DNA of 42,880 nt, taken from Bacteroidota bacterium (GTDB lineage Bacteria > Bacteroidota > Bacteroidia > Cytophagales > Microscillaceae). Made by a program: the position numbers and the translations under genes. Every line of letters starts with the position of its first letter. The stretch's first letter is position 1. This document shows, piece after piece, positions 8,801 to 17,256 of the stretch. The notes under the pieces were generated by a model. It saw only the letters and a list, made by a program, of their open reading frames with translations, did no database searches and was not told the origin of the DNA. The DNA lies in NCBI GenBank assembly GCA_004293265.1, contig RDXZ01000024.1:1-42880 (forward strand), written 5' to 3'.

Positions 8801-10959
8801 TTTTTCAAACAAAATTCAGTTAGATTTTCTTCAAAACAACTTGGTTTGATTCTATATTTTTCCAAATAAAATTCTACTTCTGCATCAGGCAAAAGTAAAT
8901 TTTTCAGCGGCATTATTTCATTATTTTGGTTTTCAAATAACGGAATTTCTTTCAATTGTTCTTTTGTAATTTCTTTCAAAGTCTGAAAAAAAGCAAAAAA
9001 AGTACTTAATTTTTCAATCGAATCTGTATATTGTAATATTTTTGAAGTGATTTTTTGAAATAAAACTTTATTATCAAACAAATAATCCAAACGTCCTTTG
9101 AGTGCATTTTGAATTTCTTTAAACTCTGAAATATTAATTTCTAACACCAAAAAACCCAATAATTTGAGTTCATTTTTCAACATTTTTGTTTTTTCATTGA
9201 CCAAAAAAACATCAGTTTGATTTTTTAACTCTTCCAAAGAGAAAAATGTGGTTTTTCCTTGCATATCCACGCAACGAAAAACTTTTAAATGCACAAATTT
9301 ATTCAAAAACTCTCTATCAAAATCGACTAATTTTAGTTCCTCGATAAAAATTTCGTAATGCTTAGCACTCAAATTTTTGAACCATTCGTGAATCAAATTT
9401 TCATTTCCTTCTTTTAATAAAGTCTTTAAATTCCAAGATTGCAACCCTAATTTATCAGATTTAAGGGCTTCATTTTTAACAAAATCATCATCGTTTTCAG
9501 TCCAAAAAAACCATTCTTTTGCCACTCCAAAATTCATTGGTTCAATAGGCAAAGCCGTTTTTTTAATAATGACTAATTCTTTGTTGTATGTATTTTGTTT
9601 GGTAGTAGGTATATTATTTTGAATATAATTTAACAAAGGTTGGTATAAATATTTTAATAACAATTGACTATTATACTTATCAGGCTTATCCGATAATAAA
9701 ATCGCTTTATATAAGTTTGTAAATTCTAAAAAAGCATTACTTTTATTTTTATTTAATATATTTTCCAATCCATCGGTCAAATATTGTAATGTTGCAAAAT
9801 TGGCTTCGCCTTGGTCATCAAGATGAGTGCGGTCTGTAACTTTATTGAACGAAGTAGCGTGAATAAAAAATGCGGAGTTGTGCCTTTCGTTTCGCATCGG
9901 AAAATATTGATACAAACTTGGTGCTTGTTTCATTCTCAAAATTCCTTTTTCAGTTGTTTCATATCCAATTGTGATTTCAATGGGACAAAAAGGAAATTCG
10001 GGGCTGATTTTTTTAAACTCTTGCGTTTCTGTATCAATCACAAACTCTTGTTTTTGAATTGGAAAACGCTCAATTACTTCATCAATTAAAACGACTTTTT
10101 TGAGTGTTTTTAATAAATTGAGTGAATAACCTATTCCTGATTTGAGGTTTTCGAGGGAATCTTTGAGTTTTTCATATTTTTTTTCACCAAATTTTAAAAA
10201 AATCAAACTGCCTCTTTCTACGTTTAGATTGCTTAATAGTTGGGCGTGTTTTTGAACAAATTTTGCTAATTCATTGATTTCTTTTTTTTCAAAAACGGCT
10301 TTTTCTTTGTAGTCCAAATCTTTTATTTTTTCGTCAGGAGCGATAGGAAAACAAGATAAAATTATTTTCATTAACCAAGCCCCTTTGCTTTTATCAGAAA
10401 TATCAGGGGTAAATTCAAAAGATTTGTTTTCGTTCCAATTTAAAATATCATCAAAATGTTGTTTTTCGTTCCAAGAAAATAAAATAGGACCTGCCAAATC
10501 ATTCAATAATTCGTCTGCTCCGTCAAATTTTCCAACCAATCGATGGACTAATTTGAAACCAATGCCATAACGTCCGATTTTTCCACAATTTTCGGCTTTG
10601 GTTTTATCTGCTTTTGTACCTTGAAACGAATTGAGAACGGCTTTGATGTCATTTTCAGAAAAAGGTTTTCCATTATTGAGAACCAAAAAATAATTTTCAT
10701 CATACAAAATAGCACAATCAGTTGCCTGACTATCAGCGGCGTTTTGCAAAAATTCATAAATAGCCTGTGCATCTTGTGAATTTTGAAGTTTTGGGGTAAG
10801 GTCAGCTTTTATATTATTGATAATGCCATTGACCATTTTATAAAAGCCACCTATTTCTCCATAATTTGCACCGATAAAATTTTCGTCCCAATTAGGCATA
10901 TCATAGCCTTGTTCTTTCTTCCATGCTTGGCGGAAGTTTGCAGTATTTTTTAACAACAT
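5608..10959 (-). CDS. giant protein with N-terminal sacsin/HSP90-type (GHKL) ATPase domain and internal repeats
   Basis: EFLQNAADSQATDCAIL (N-box), LVLNNGKPFSENDI, GKIGRYGIGFKLVHRLV (G boxes); 1783-aa ORF. Confidence 0.85.
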   Translation of the reverse strand: MLLKNTANFRQAWKKEQGYDMPNWDENFIGANYGEIGGFYKMVNGIINNIKADLTPKLQNSQDAQAIYEFLQNAADSQATDCAILYDENYFLVLNNGKPFSENDIKAVLNSFQGTKADKTKAENCGKIGRYGIGFKLVHRLVGKFDGADELLNDLAGPILFSWNEKQHFDDILNWNENKSFEFTPDISDKSKGAWLMKIILSCFPIAPDEKIKDLDYKEKAVFEKKEINELAKFVQKHAQLLSNLNVERGSLIFLKFGEKKYEKLKDSLENLKSGIGYSLNLLKTLKKVVLIDEVIERFPIQKQEFVIDTETQEFKKISPEFPFCPIEITIGYETTEKGILRMKQAPSLYQYFPMRNERHNSAFFIHATSFNKVTDRTHLDDQGEANFATLQYLTDGLENILNKNKSNAFLEFTNLYKAILLSDKPDKYNSQLLLKYLYQPLLNYIQNNIPTTKQNTYNKELVIIKKTALPIEPMNFGVAKEWFFWTENDDDFVKNEALKSDKLGLQSWNLKTLLKEGNENLIHEWFKNLSAKHYEIFIEELKLVDFDREFLNKFVHLKVFRCVDMQGKTTFFSLEELKNQTDVFLVNEKTKMLKNELKLLGFLVLEINISEFKEIQNALKGRLDYLFDNKVLFQKITSKILQYTDSIEKLSTFFAFFQTLKEITKEQLKEIPLFENQNNEIMPLKNLLLPDAEVEFYLEKYRIKPSCFEENLTEFCLKKEDIYTNIIYPNFEKIVDNQSIIDNYLPFIESVLSYFKLKKGKTLNDKKFMLTEENGIKKLVNSTQIFYDLRFSNVENYADLKTAIFKLTNLYLPEKDFLKFLNEEPFKLQNMSVPKIEVFTKSLEIDKIILSPAEKNIVFKFFRQIGNTTFTEKVPLFENQSKEKQLPKNLLPIDLEVPEWLKVFKIKPEESNDDLKPYLCRKEDIYANIIFPFWDLIVMQPQIIKKENISEFYLEVKELFAQNKNNKPLLNKKTIFINKQEGFENANQIFFNHFALQVRGYNALQKAILKGTNLKMPDKNIYEILTENPFKIEHNFWIKSWKNDNIVLQEDEAQNLIHLGEISQEYIYNHFFFEQSSNEKEYILTKKGSFSQAYAGKNKQKIHDIIAEYFSKKYKILPERLFTQSYENKGLIGENILSQELLKNVPTEVLAEILSETTNPLLLGETLSKIDEIIIREGVLYDKNSVEYQTISLFKQKEADLKNILPKIQVEDAQGKTYFLSEFLYQNHINFSFEKIGKYELELTKILPEYQNYFEILERISQQFIDIEPQNLHKKLSGFLGEKDKKEIFELLKNDYQTIENDNQMAFLVLYSRFYAIELENFYAYTQAGKQNFDNKIWYWQAPDFVSKEVILDTKYSNILNLLRLNEEKRNAFEFGQGEIRKEPFLDKNIFKSSPFSETIVQNSSLQMLCMEYLFEKWIEKQPENIVLEDENSEKIIGFVPAQTIEINDLALPQEEMPTWLQEWQNNSTKEDEKKLKNHFLRALGVHTHESDGVKIRQYFFDGQNEITLKQLKDALTNDNLFVQKTAKWLKMSGLEITQGDERLNWIRKFYNLLELNSADTNPKIALPFITKIDKEGKWVYGFDSFETANFSFLDDNKIKQFKEKYQFSLENLLLFLKENNIQLTQLDIKICYAQSLNIEENLDNELLLSKSYEWAEQYYEKWKSETEYQIFIYENEIPYQLFINTKNAKSFTKGNTLMIEKQIFVNKNAGNIEETLFGILPQNLLLLLLRYKNNENTNEIKANNIQHQNIRFLALKEALSKDTTYNIQNFDFLFQINSFPK

Positions 10960-10990
10960 AGCGGTTGTGGTAGGATTTTGTTAAATTATT

Positions 10991-10998
10991 ATGCAAAT
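10991..10998 (-). promoter_or_regulatory. -7-like box TATATTTG for the 1783-aa gene
   Basis: caaatata on + strand = tatatttg on -, ~32 nt upstream of the ATG. Confidence 0.45.
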
Positions 10999-11070
10999 AT
11001 AGGTATTTTTTTAGATAAATAAAAATTTTTTTTGTTTTTTTTTAGATTTTTTTTGTGAGGTATGTAAAAT

Positions 11071-11107
11071 AAAAAAACACTCAAATTTAAAATTTGAGTG
11101 TTTTTTA
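11071..11107. terminator. bidirectional intrinsic terminator
   Basis: aaaaaacactcaaattt-a-aaatttgagtgtttttt near-perfect palindrome with A/T tracts, 3' of the OMP gene. Confidence 0.88.
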
Positions 11108-11125
11108 TTCTAAGATAAATAAGGC

Positions 11126-11767
11126 TTATTTAGAGAATAAACGATAACCTGCTGTAATTGAGAACACACGATTATTTATTGTTTGTGCATTAGAACCTGT
11201 TAAATTGTTTAAGTTTGTTAATCCTAAACCATAGTTTAAGTTAATCAAAATCTTATCTGTAATTTCTACACCTGCACCAACATTCAAACCAAAATCTGTA
11301 CGCTTAAGTTTACCAGCATCACTACCAAATTCAACATTTTCGTTAAAATCAAAACCACTGCCTGATGCTTTATATTTTCCATTCAAAGCATAAGCCAAAT
11401 AAGGACCAGCATTGATAACAATTTTTAATTGTTCACCTGCTGGAATTTTGTAAACTGCATTAATAGGAATTTCAAGGTAGTTTAAAGTTGTAGAACCTTT
11501 GATAAAATCTGATTTAGTACTTTCACCTTTTCCACTATATACTAAACCTGCTTGTAATGCAAAAGTAGGTGCTAAATTATAGTTAGCATATACCCCTAAG
11601 TTAAGTCCTAACAACATAGTTTTTGAAGTTGGTGCTTGAACTTTTGAAGTTGTACTGGCAAGGTTTAAACCTACACGCGCATCCAAGGAAAATTTAGATT
11701 CGTCTTGTGCTTGAGCAACAAAAGAGATAGTAAAGGCAGCTAAGGCTGCAAGAAATAACTTTTTCAT
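11126..11767 (-). CDS. outer membrane beta-barrel protein (PorT/OMP_b-brl_2-like)
   Basis: Signal peptide MKKLFLAALAAFTISFVAQAQ; alternating beta strands; ends ...VFSITAGYRLFSK. Confidence 0.85.
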   Translation of the reverse strand: MKKLFLAALAAFTISFVAQAQDESKFSLDARVGLNLASTTSKVQAPTSKTMLLGLNLGVYANYNLAPTFALQAGLVYSGKGESTKSDFIKGSTTLNYLEIPINAVYKIPAGEQLKIVINAGPYLAYALNGKYKASGSGFDFNENVEFGSDAGKLKRTDFGLNVGAGVEITDKILINLNYGLGLTNLNNLTGSNAQTINNRVFSITAGYRLFSK

Positions 11768-12071
11768 TTTTTTATTATATTTTTTAAATAAATTTAATTA
11801 TATGTACTTTCAAATACATAATTTATTACAAAACAATAAATTTCTTTTTTATTTTGATGTACAAAATTACATTCAATATTTTTATTTACCAAATATAATT
11901 CTATTTTTTTCTTTATTTTTTTATTAAAAGTAACGAAAATACAATATTATATTTAAAAAATGCAATACTATATCTAAATTTATAAAAAAACTCTTTACTA
12001 TTATATAATAAACATAAAATACTTTTTAACAATAAAATAATATTTTATATCCATCAAACCAAATACAAAAA

Positions 12072-14345
12072 CTATATAATTATCCATTTCAAAATTAAAA
12101 ATCGGTTTGATTTATCTATATTTTTAAGTTGAATGATATAAGTTCCTTTAGCCAACGTTAATAATAAGTTTTGTAAATAATTTTCAATTTCATTGGCATT
12201 GATTTGAACATTGTTCATATTTTTTCCTTGCATATCCGTTAAAATCAATATTACTTTATCATTTTCCCAAGCGTATGGAATTTTGACATCAATATTATCG
12301 TGGCTCGGATTTGGATATATTTGAAAATTAGTTTCATTTTTGAGCGTCAAAATATTACTTAACTTAGTTTCTTGGTTTTGATAAATTTGTTTGATACGAT
12401 AATACAAAATATCTTCGTTTTGTGTATAACTATAAAAATAAGTTTGGTTTTGATTGTTATTATAAGTTGCATCTTTAAAAAAGATAGTTTCAAAATCAAC
12501 CAAATTTTTACTTTTTTGTAGTTCATACCCAATGGTTTGCTTTTCAGGCAATACATTCCAAGTCAAATTTTTAGCATTATTACCTGACAATATCAAGTCG
12601 TTTGTCGCCAAAGGAATCAACTGACTTCCCAAAGTCCAATGCGAAAAAGCATTTATTTGTCCTGTTTTGGTTACATTATTTGTGCTTGTATTTTGTGTTA
12701 CATCTGAAAGCGTTTGCCAACCTGTTAAATTTGTCCAACGAAACATTTTAAAACCATCACTTTCTGAAATTGGACTTGGTATTTCTTCTTCTGAATAATT
12801 AATTTGAATATTTGTATTGGTAGGCGTTCCGACTAATTTATAAACTCTTCGAATACCTACAAATCCGCCTCGATAGTGCATACGTTCTATGTTTACATTA
12901 TAACCTGTGGCATCACTCAAAATAATTCCCAAACCTGATACATTAGTAATTGTATTATTGACTGCTCGATTATTGGCAATAATTTTTCCACCTTGAGTAG
13001 CATCATCAATGGCGGTTTTATCTTTTACCAAATGTCCGTTAAAAATATCTTCACTCAAAGCACCCGCAGTTAATAAATCAATATTGTTATTATTCAAATC
13101 TAAATCTCCCAAAGTAATGGTAAGCAAATTGCTAACACTTATGTTAGTCAATAACCTCAAATCAATATTATTAGATTTATTGACAATTAGATTATAAAAA
13201 TCTTCGGTAATGAGATTATTTTGCAATGTTTGTAAATTTGTACCATTAAAAGTAATATTTCTGTTGTTATGCGTAAAAGTTCCTCCGTTTCTTGTCCAAT
13301 TTCCTCGTAATAAAAAACCATTACTTGCTGGCAATGTACTCAAAGTAAAGTTTCCACTTGTCATTAAAAAATCACCATTTACCTGAAAAATATCTCTATT
13401 TCCCCGCACAATCAGGCTACCATTCGCTATCGTAAAATCATTGCCAATATTGGTAGTAGCGGTTACTCCACCACCACTATAATCTACATTATTAAAATCT
13501 ATTGTGCCATTGTTTACCACTAAATCCCCTCCGATATCCCAATTTTTATTGCCTGCGTCAGTTTTTCTAAAAATAGTTCTCCCTGTTGTGTTCATTGTAA
13601 AATCCCATACTTGAATGTCGGCAAAACCTGTTGCGTCAGAAGTGCGATTAAACACATAACAATCTCTTGAGAAAGGCTTAATGCTTGTCGAATTTTCGGT
13701 ATTGTTCACAATATAATACCTTTCATATCGGGCTGATGTACCAATGTTTCCTGTGGCATTAATACTTGGAACGGTTTTATAAACAAAGCCTGTATTTCTT
13801 GTGATATAACCAAACCACGCAAAAGACGCAGGTCTTCCACCTATCACACTCCAAGGAATCGAAACCTCTCTGACATTCCCCGCACCATCAGCATAACTCC
13901 CAAAAAATGTAGTCGAACTTGACCAAGTATTGCTCCCTGTTGAGGTGCGATATTCTCTGTATGTATTCCTAAAAGCGATAAATAAATTGGCACGAAAAGG
14001 TAGTTCTGCAAAATTTGTGTTATCAAATATACTTCCTATGTTTGTGCCGTCTGCATTTGTACCACCATTTATGGGTTGAGTTGGATTTGTTTTTAAATAC
14101 AAAATAGCCGTTTCATTCAAATCAGAATTTTGTATGGCAATATACAAATTTGTATTATCCCAAGTGAGATACCAATCTTGGTCAAAGTTTTGAGTATTAC
14201 TATGGTTTCCATATTCATTTACACCAATATTTCCATTGATACTTGGCGTGTTAAATTGAGCTTTTAAAGAAAAAAAAAGTCCTAATAAAACTTGAAAAAG
14301 TACAATTTTAAAAATTGCATAAAGTATTGATGATATTACTTTCAT
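12072..14345 (-). CDS. secreted protein with CBM9/DOMON-like N-terminus, beta-helix-like middle and T9SS C-terminal sorting domain
   Basis: N-terminal signal; C-terminal NFQIYPNPSHDNIDVKIP...GTYIIQLKN; type A CTD pattern. Confidence 0.82.
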   Translation of the reverse strand: MKVISSILYAIFKIVLFQVLLGLFFSLKAQFNTPSINGNIGVNEYGNHSNTQNFDQDWYLTWDNTNLYIAIQNSDLNETAILYLKTNPTQPINGGTNADGTNIGSIFDNTNFAELPFRANLFIAFRNTYREYRTSTGSNTWSSSTTFFGSYADGAGNVREVSIPWSVIGGRPASFAWFGYITRNTGFVYKTVPSINATGNIGTSARYERYYIVNNTENSTSIKPFSRDCYVFNRTSDATGFADIQVWDFTMNTTGRTIFRKTDAGNKNWDIGGDLVVNNGTIDFNNVDYSGGGVTATTNIGNDFTIANGSLIVRGNRDIFQVNGDFLMTSGNFTLSTLPASNGFLLRGNWTRNGGTFTHNNRNITFNGTNLQTLQNNLITEDFYNLIVNKSNNIDLRLLTNISVSNLLTITLGDLDLNNNNIDLLTAGALSEDIFNGHLVKDKTAIDDATQGGKIIANNRAVNNTITNVSGLGIILSDATGYNVNIERMHYRGGFVGIRRVYKLVGTPTNTNIQINYSEEEIPSPISESDGFKMFRWTNLTGWQTLSDVTQNTSTNNVTKTGQINAFSHWTLGSQLIPLATNDLILSGNNAKNLTWNVLPEKQTIGYELQKSKNLVDFETIFFKDATYNNNQNQTYFYSYTQNEDILYYRIKQIYQNQETKLSNILTLKNETNFQIYPNPSHDNIDVKIPYAWENDKVILILTDMQGKNMNNVQINANEIENYLQNLLLTLAKGTYIIQLKNIDKSNRFLILKWIII

Positions 14346-14691
14346 ATATTTATTTTATTGTTTTTATTGTTTTAATGTTATTGAAATTAGTTTTTATAGA
14401 AAAATAAAGAGATAAGTATTGTTTTTGTAAGGATACATTATTTCTTTATATATTTCTATTTACTTTTAATTTTCAGTACAAAACTAATGTATTTTTATAA
14501 AAATGCCAAATTTTTTTGTGATTTTTTTAAGATACTTACTATTTTTGTACCTATTTAAGCTAGTGGTATAGGCAAACATAATAGAGTGGCAAATTTCTTC
14601 TAAACTATGTTTTTTTCATAATCTAAAATTAGTAAGGAAAATCTGTCTTTTTTAATTTTTAACAAAAATTATCAAATTATGTCCAAAGTTT

Positions 14692-14763
14692 AATTTTTTT
14701 TAGAATGTAGTTTTTTCGATTTATTTTTTAAAAAAAGTATAAAAAATGTTTATCTTTGCGTTG
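14692..14763 (+). repeat. cassette repeat R1: right hairpin arm plus promoter (TATCTTTGCG)
   Basis: tttagaatgtagttttttcgattta...agtataaaaaatgtttatctttgcgtt shared with R2/R3; the left hairpin arm is missing. Confidence 0.8.
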
Positions 14764-14789
14764 TATTTGTAAATTAAATAATTAAAAAT

Positions 14790-15056
14790 ATGAAAGGAAG
14801 CAAAAAAAATGTAAAATATCCATATAAAACAATTTTAAAAATAAAAAAAGAATACCCTGATAGTTGGGTATTATTATTAAATGCAGTACGAAATCCAAAA
14901 AAAAGATTATCTTTTTTAGGAGGTGAATTTGTTTATGCTGATAAAGATAGAGAAAAGGTAGTGGATAAATGTGCCTCTCTAAAACATATTCATTCTGCCG
15001 CATTTGTTTATACAGGAAAAATTGTAAAACCTAAAAACACAATAATTTGTTTATGA
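14790..15056 (+). CDS. small protein, possibly DUF5678-like; partner of a retropepsin-like gene
   Basis: 88-aa ORF; KKEYPDSWVLLL...GGEFVYADKDREKVVDKC; ATGA overlap with next ORF. Confidence 0.6.
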   Translation: MKGSKKNVKYPYKTILKIKKEYPDSWVLLLNAVRNPKKRLSFLGGEFVYADKDREKVVDKCASLKHIHSAAFVYTGKIVKPKNTIICL

Positions 15057-15453
15057 TAGAATTTCAATTAAACGATAAACTCGATTTGATGATATTTGAA
15101 TGTACTTTGTTTCGTGTGGATAATGGCGAGGAATCCAGCATCAACTTAAATCTTGCACTTGATACAGGTTGCACTCAAACGATAATTATACCTCAATATA
15201 TAAAAGCGGTTGGTTATGACATCAAAAGTGGAAAAAGATAGGTGTAACGACAGGCACAAAGACAGACCCTGCCATTGAATTAAAAGTACATATGTTGGAT
15301 ATTTTGGGGCATAGAATAAAAAATATAAAAATTGTATCAAAGTCGTTGCCTTTGGGTTTGGGTATAGATGGTTTAATCGGGTTAGATTTTTTTAGAATAC
15401 TAAAAAAGCAGCTTTTAATAGATTTTGATTTACAATTTTTATCTTTATCATAA
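15053..15453 (+). pseudogene. retropepsin-like (gag-type) aspartyl protease, single -1 frameshift in an A5 tract
   Basis: Frame 1: ...LNLALDTGCTQTIIIPQYIKAVGYDIKSGKR*; restored by adding one A at 15232-15236: ...SGKKIGVTTGTKTDPAIELKVHMLDILGHRIKNIKIVSKSLPLGLGIDGLIGLDFFRILKKQLLIDFDLQFLSLS*. DTG and LIGLDFF motifs. Confidence 0.8.
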
Positions 15454-15477
15454 AATAAATAATATTTGAAATGCTAA

Positions 15478-15588
15478 AAAAAACTACATTCTTTTTTTAG
15501 AATGTAGTTTTTTCGATTTATTGTTCAAAAAAGTATAAAAAATGTTTATCTTTGCGTTATGAATTAAAATAAATTTTTAAAATTATGA
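15478..15588 (+). repeat. cassette repeat R2: terminator hairpin + promoter + leader
   Basis: aaaaaactacattct/agaatgtagtttttt 15-bp stem then TTG(15521)-N23-TATCTTTG(15547-15554); near-identical to R3. Confidence 0.9.
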
Positions 15589-15773
15589 AAGATAAAAATA
15601 AAATAAAACCAAAATACAATATTGTAAGTGGCGAAGAAATATTGAAAGCAGGTGGGGCTGAGGCTTGGGCAAAAAAGAATAACTATAAATTTTCTTTGGA
15701 AAATTATATTGGAAAAGTAAAACTTACGCCCAAATTAGAAAAATTAACCACTAAAATACTCTTAGAAGACTAA
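15585..15773 (+). CDS. VapB-like antitoxin (paralogue of 16414-16632)
   Basis: 62 aa; (V/M)VS(G/A)EEIL(K/E)AGG...AWAKK shared with the downstream paralogue. Confidence 0.65.
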   Translation: MKDKNKIKPKYNIVSGEEILKAGGAEAWAKKNNYKFSLENYIGKVKLTPKLEKLTTKILLED

Positions 15774-15811
15774 TGGCAATACTTTATGACACCAATATTT
15801 TAGTAAATTAA
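15773..15811 (+). pseudogene. PIN-domain (VapC) toxin stub, 12 codons
   Basis: MAILYDTNILVN*; same TAATG overlap and same LLYDTNIL start as the intact PIN gene at 16632. Confidence 0.75.
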
Positions 15812-15823
15812 ACGATTAAAAAT

Positions 15824-16144
15824 ATGAAAAACGAAAAAGAATTTCCAAAAACCAAAAAAGCCATATTGGAAAATGCCCAAAATCCTGAGTGGTTGGAATG
15901 GAAACAAATACAAAAAAAAAATCCAAAAAAATGGGTAATGCTTGGCTACAAAGACAAATCCATTACTACCGCTCACATTTTGGGTGTTGCTGAAACTTTT
16001 GACGAAATAAATATTTTTCGTTCTAAATATAAAAGTTTTTTTAGTGATACAGGTTTGTATTTTGGTTTTTCTACCAAAAAAACTACGCTTACGAAAAGAA
16101 AAAAAAGAATGATTATTAGTTTAAAAGTAGTTGTAATAGAATGA
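15824..16144 (+). CDS. small protein related to the 14790 ORF
   Basis: 106 aa; KNPKKWVMLGY... parallels KEYPDSWVLLL...; ATGA overlap with following protease remnant, same layout as 14790/15053. Confidence 0.55.
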   Translation: MKNEKEFPKTKKAILENAQNPEWLEWKQIQKKNPKKWVMLGYKDKSITTAHILGVAETFDEINIFRSKYKSFFSDTGLYFGFSTKKTTLTKRKKRMIISLKVVVIE

Positions 16145-16299
16145 AAGATAAATTAGAAATACCTTTTGTATTTTCCAAATATCAGATTTTTGATGTTTTA
16201 ATAGATGAAGAAGAATATGTAGGTTATTTAGGTTTAGATTTCTTCAAAGATAAAAAATTTTGTGTAGATTTAGATAAAAAAATTATTTCATTGGAATAA
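16141..16299 (+). pseudogene. internally deleted retropepsin-like aspartyl protease remnant
   Basis: 52 aa MKDKLEIPFVFSKYQIFDVLIDEEEYVGYLGLDFFKDKKFCVDLDKKIISLE: retains the LGLDFF C-terminal motif, lacks DTG. Not in the ORF track because of length. Confidence 0.6.
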
Positions 16300-16303
16300 A
16301 AAG

Positions 16304-16420
16304 AAAAAAACTACATTCGTTTTTTTAGAATGTAGTTTTTTTCGATTTATTGTTCAAAAAAGTATAAAAAATGTTTATCTTTGCGTTATGAACTAAAATA
16401 AATTTTTAAAATTATGAAAG
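16304..16420 (+). repeat. cassette repeat R3: terminator hairpin + promoter + leader
   Basis: aaaaaaactacattc/gaatgtagttttttt stem, TATCTTTG at 16377-16384, leader nearly identical to R2. Confidence 0.9.
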
Positions 16421-16632
16421 ATACAAAGAAAACAAAATCTAAATCAGTGCAAAAAAGTACTAATTTTGGAAAACTTAATATGGTATCAGCCGAAGAAATA
16501 TTGGAGGCAGGAGGTACAAGTGCTTGGGCAAAAAAAATAAACTACAATTTTTCATTGAGAAAGTTTATAGGCGTTATAAAATTAACCCCTAAAATGGAAC
16601 AATCTACTACTAAAATGCTTTTGAAAGACTAA
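16414..16632 (+). CDS. VapB-like antitoxin
   Basis: 72 aa immediately upstream of a PIN gene with TAATG overlap. Confidence 0.75.
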   Translation: MKDTKKTKSKSVQKSTNFGKLNMVSAEEILEAGGTSAWAKKINYNFSLRKFIGVIKLTPKMEQSTTKMLLKD

Positions 16633-17108
16633 TGGATTTATTATACGATACTAATATTTTGATAGAAGCTGTAAAACTTTCTCAAAATGATGAAAAAGTA
16701 TTTTGGAAAAAAGTAAATCCGCAACGTAAAAAAGAATTTATATCTGTTGTTACTTATGCAGAAATAAAAGTAATAACAATTTGTAATGCTTGGGGTAATA
16801 ATCGCATTGAAAAATTAAATACATTGTTTGAAGAAATTCAAATCATTCCTATTTCTCCCAAGATTATAGAGGCTTATGTGGAAATAGATGTTTGCAGTCG
16901 TGGTAAACATTCTGAAATAGCAATTATGAAAGACAATCAAAAAATGAGTGCCATAGAAATGGGTAAAAATGATTTATGGATAGCTGCAACTGCTCATTCT
17001 TTATCTTGTCAATTAGTAACAACTGATGATGATTTTGACCATTTGAAAAATATTTTTATCGCTGTAAATAAAATTGATAGAGATAAAAATGGTGCTATCA
17101 TTTTATAA
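16632..17108 (+). CDS. PIN-domain ribonuclease toxin (VapC-like)
   Basis: MDLLYDTNILIE..., SVVTYAEIKV, GKNDLWIAATAHSLSCQLVTTDDDFDHL: PIN acidic residues. Confidence 0.88.
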   Translation: MDLLYDTNILIEAVKLSQNDEKVFWKKVNPQRKKEFISVVTYAEIKVITICNAWGNNRIEKLNTLFEEIQIIPISPKIIEAYVEIDVCSRGKHSEIAIMKDNQKMSAIEMGKNDLWIAATAHSLSCQLVTTDDDFDHLKNIFIAVNKIDRDKNGAIIL

Positions 17109-17109
17109 T

Positions 17110-17149
17110 AAAAAAAACTACATTCTTTTTTTTAGAATGTAGTTTTTTT
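17110..17149. terminator. cassette repeat R4: same terminator hairpin, without the shared promoter
   Basis: aaaaaaaactacattct...agaatgtagttttttt. Confidence 0.85.
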
Positions 17150-17193
17150 ATAACCATAATTTTTATATAAAAATGTTAAAATAAGTATTTTTA

Positions 17194-17224
17194 TTGTTTT
17201 TCGACATTAAAATAAATAAATTTG
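17194..17224 (+). promoter_or_regulatory. Bacteroidota promoter TTG-N20-TAAATTTG
   Basis: ttg 17194-17196, taaatttg 17217-17224, upstream of the 17257 start. Confidence 0.55.
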
Positions 17225-17256
17225 CGCTAAGTTCTAAAAGTAAAAGAATAAAAATT

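Noticed and set aside
5723-10570. Many + strand ORFs opposite the giant ATPase
   Set aside because: F/K/I-rich translations antisense to a continuous 1783-codon frame; no start signals or recognisable domains.
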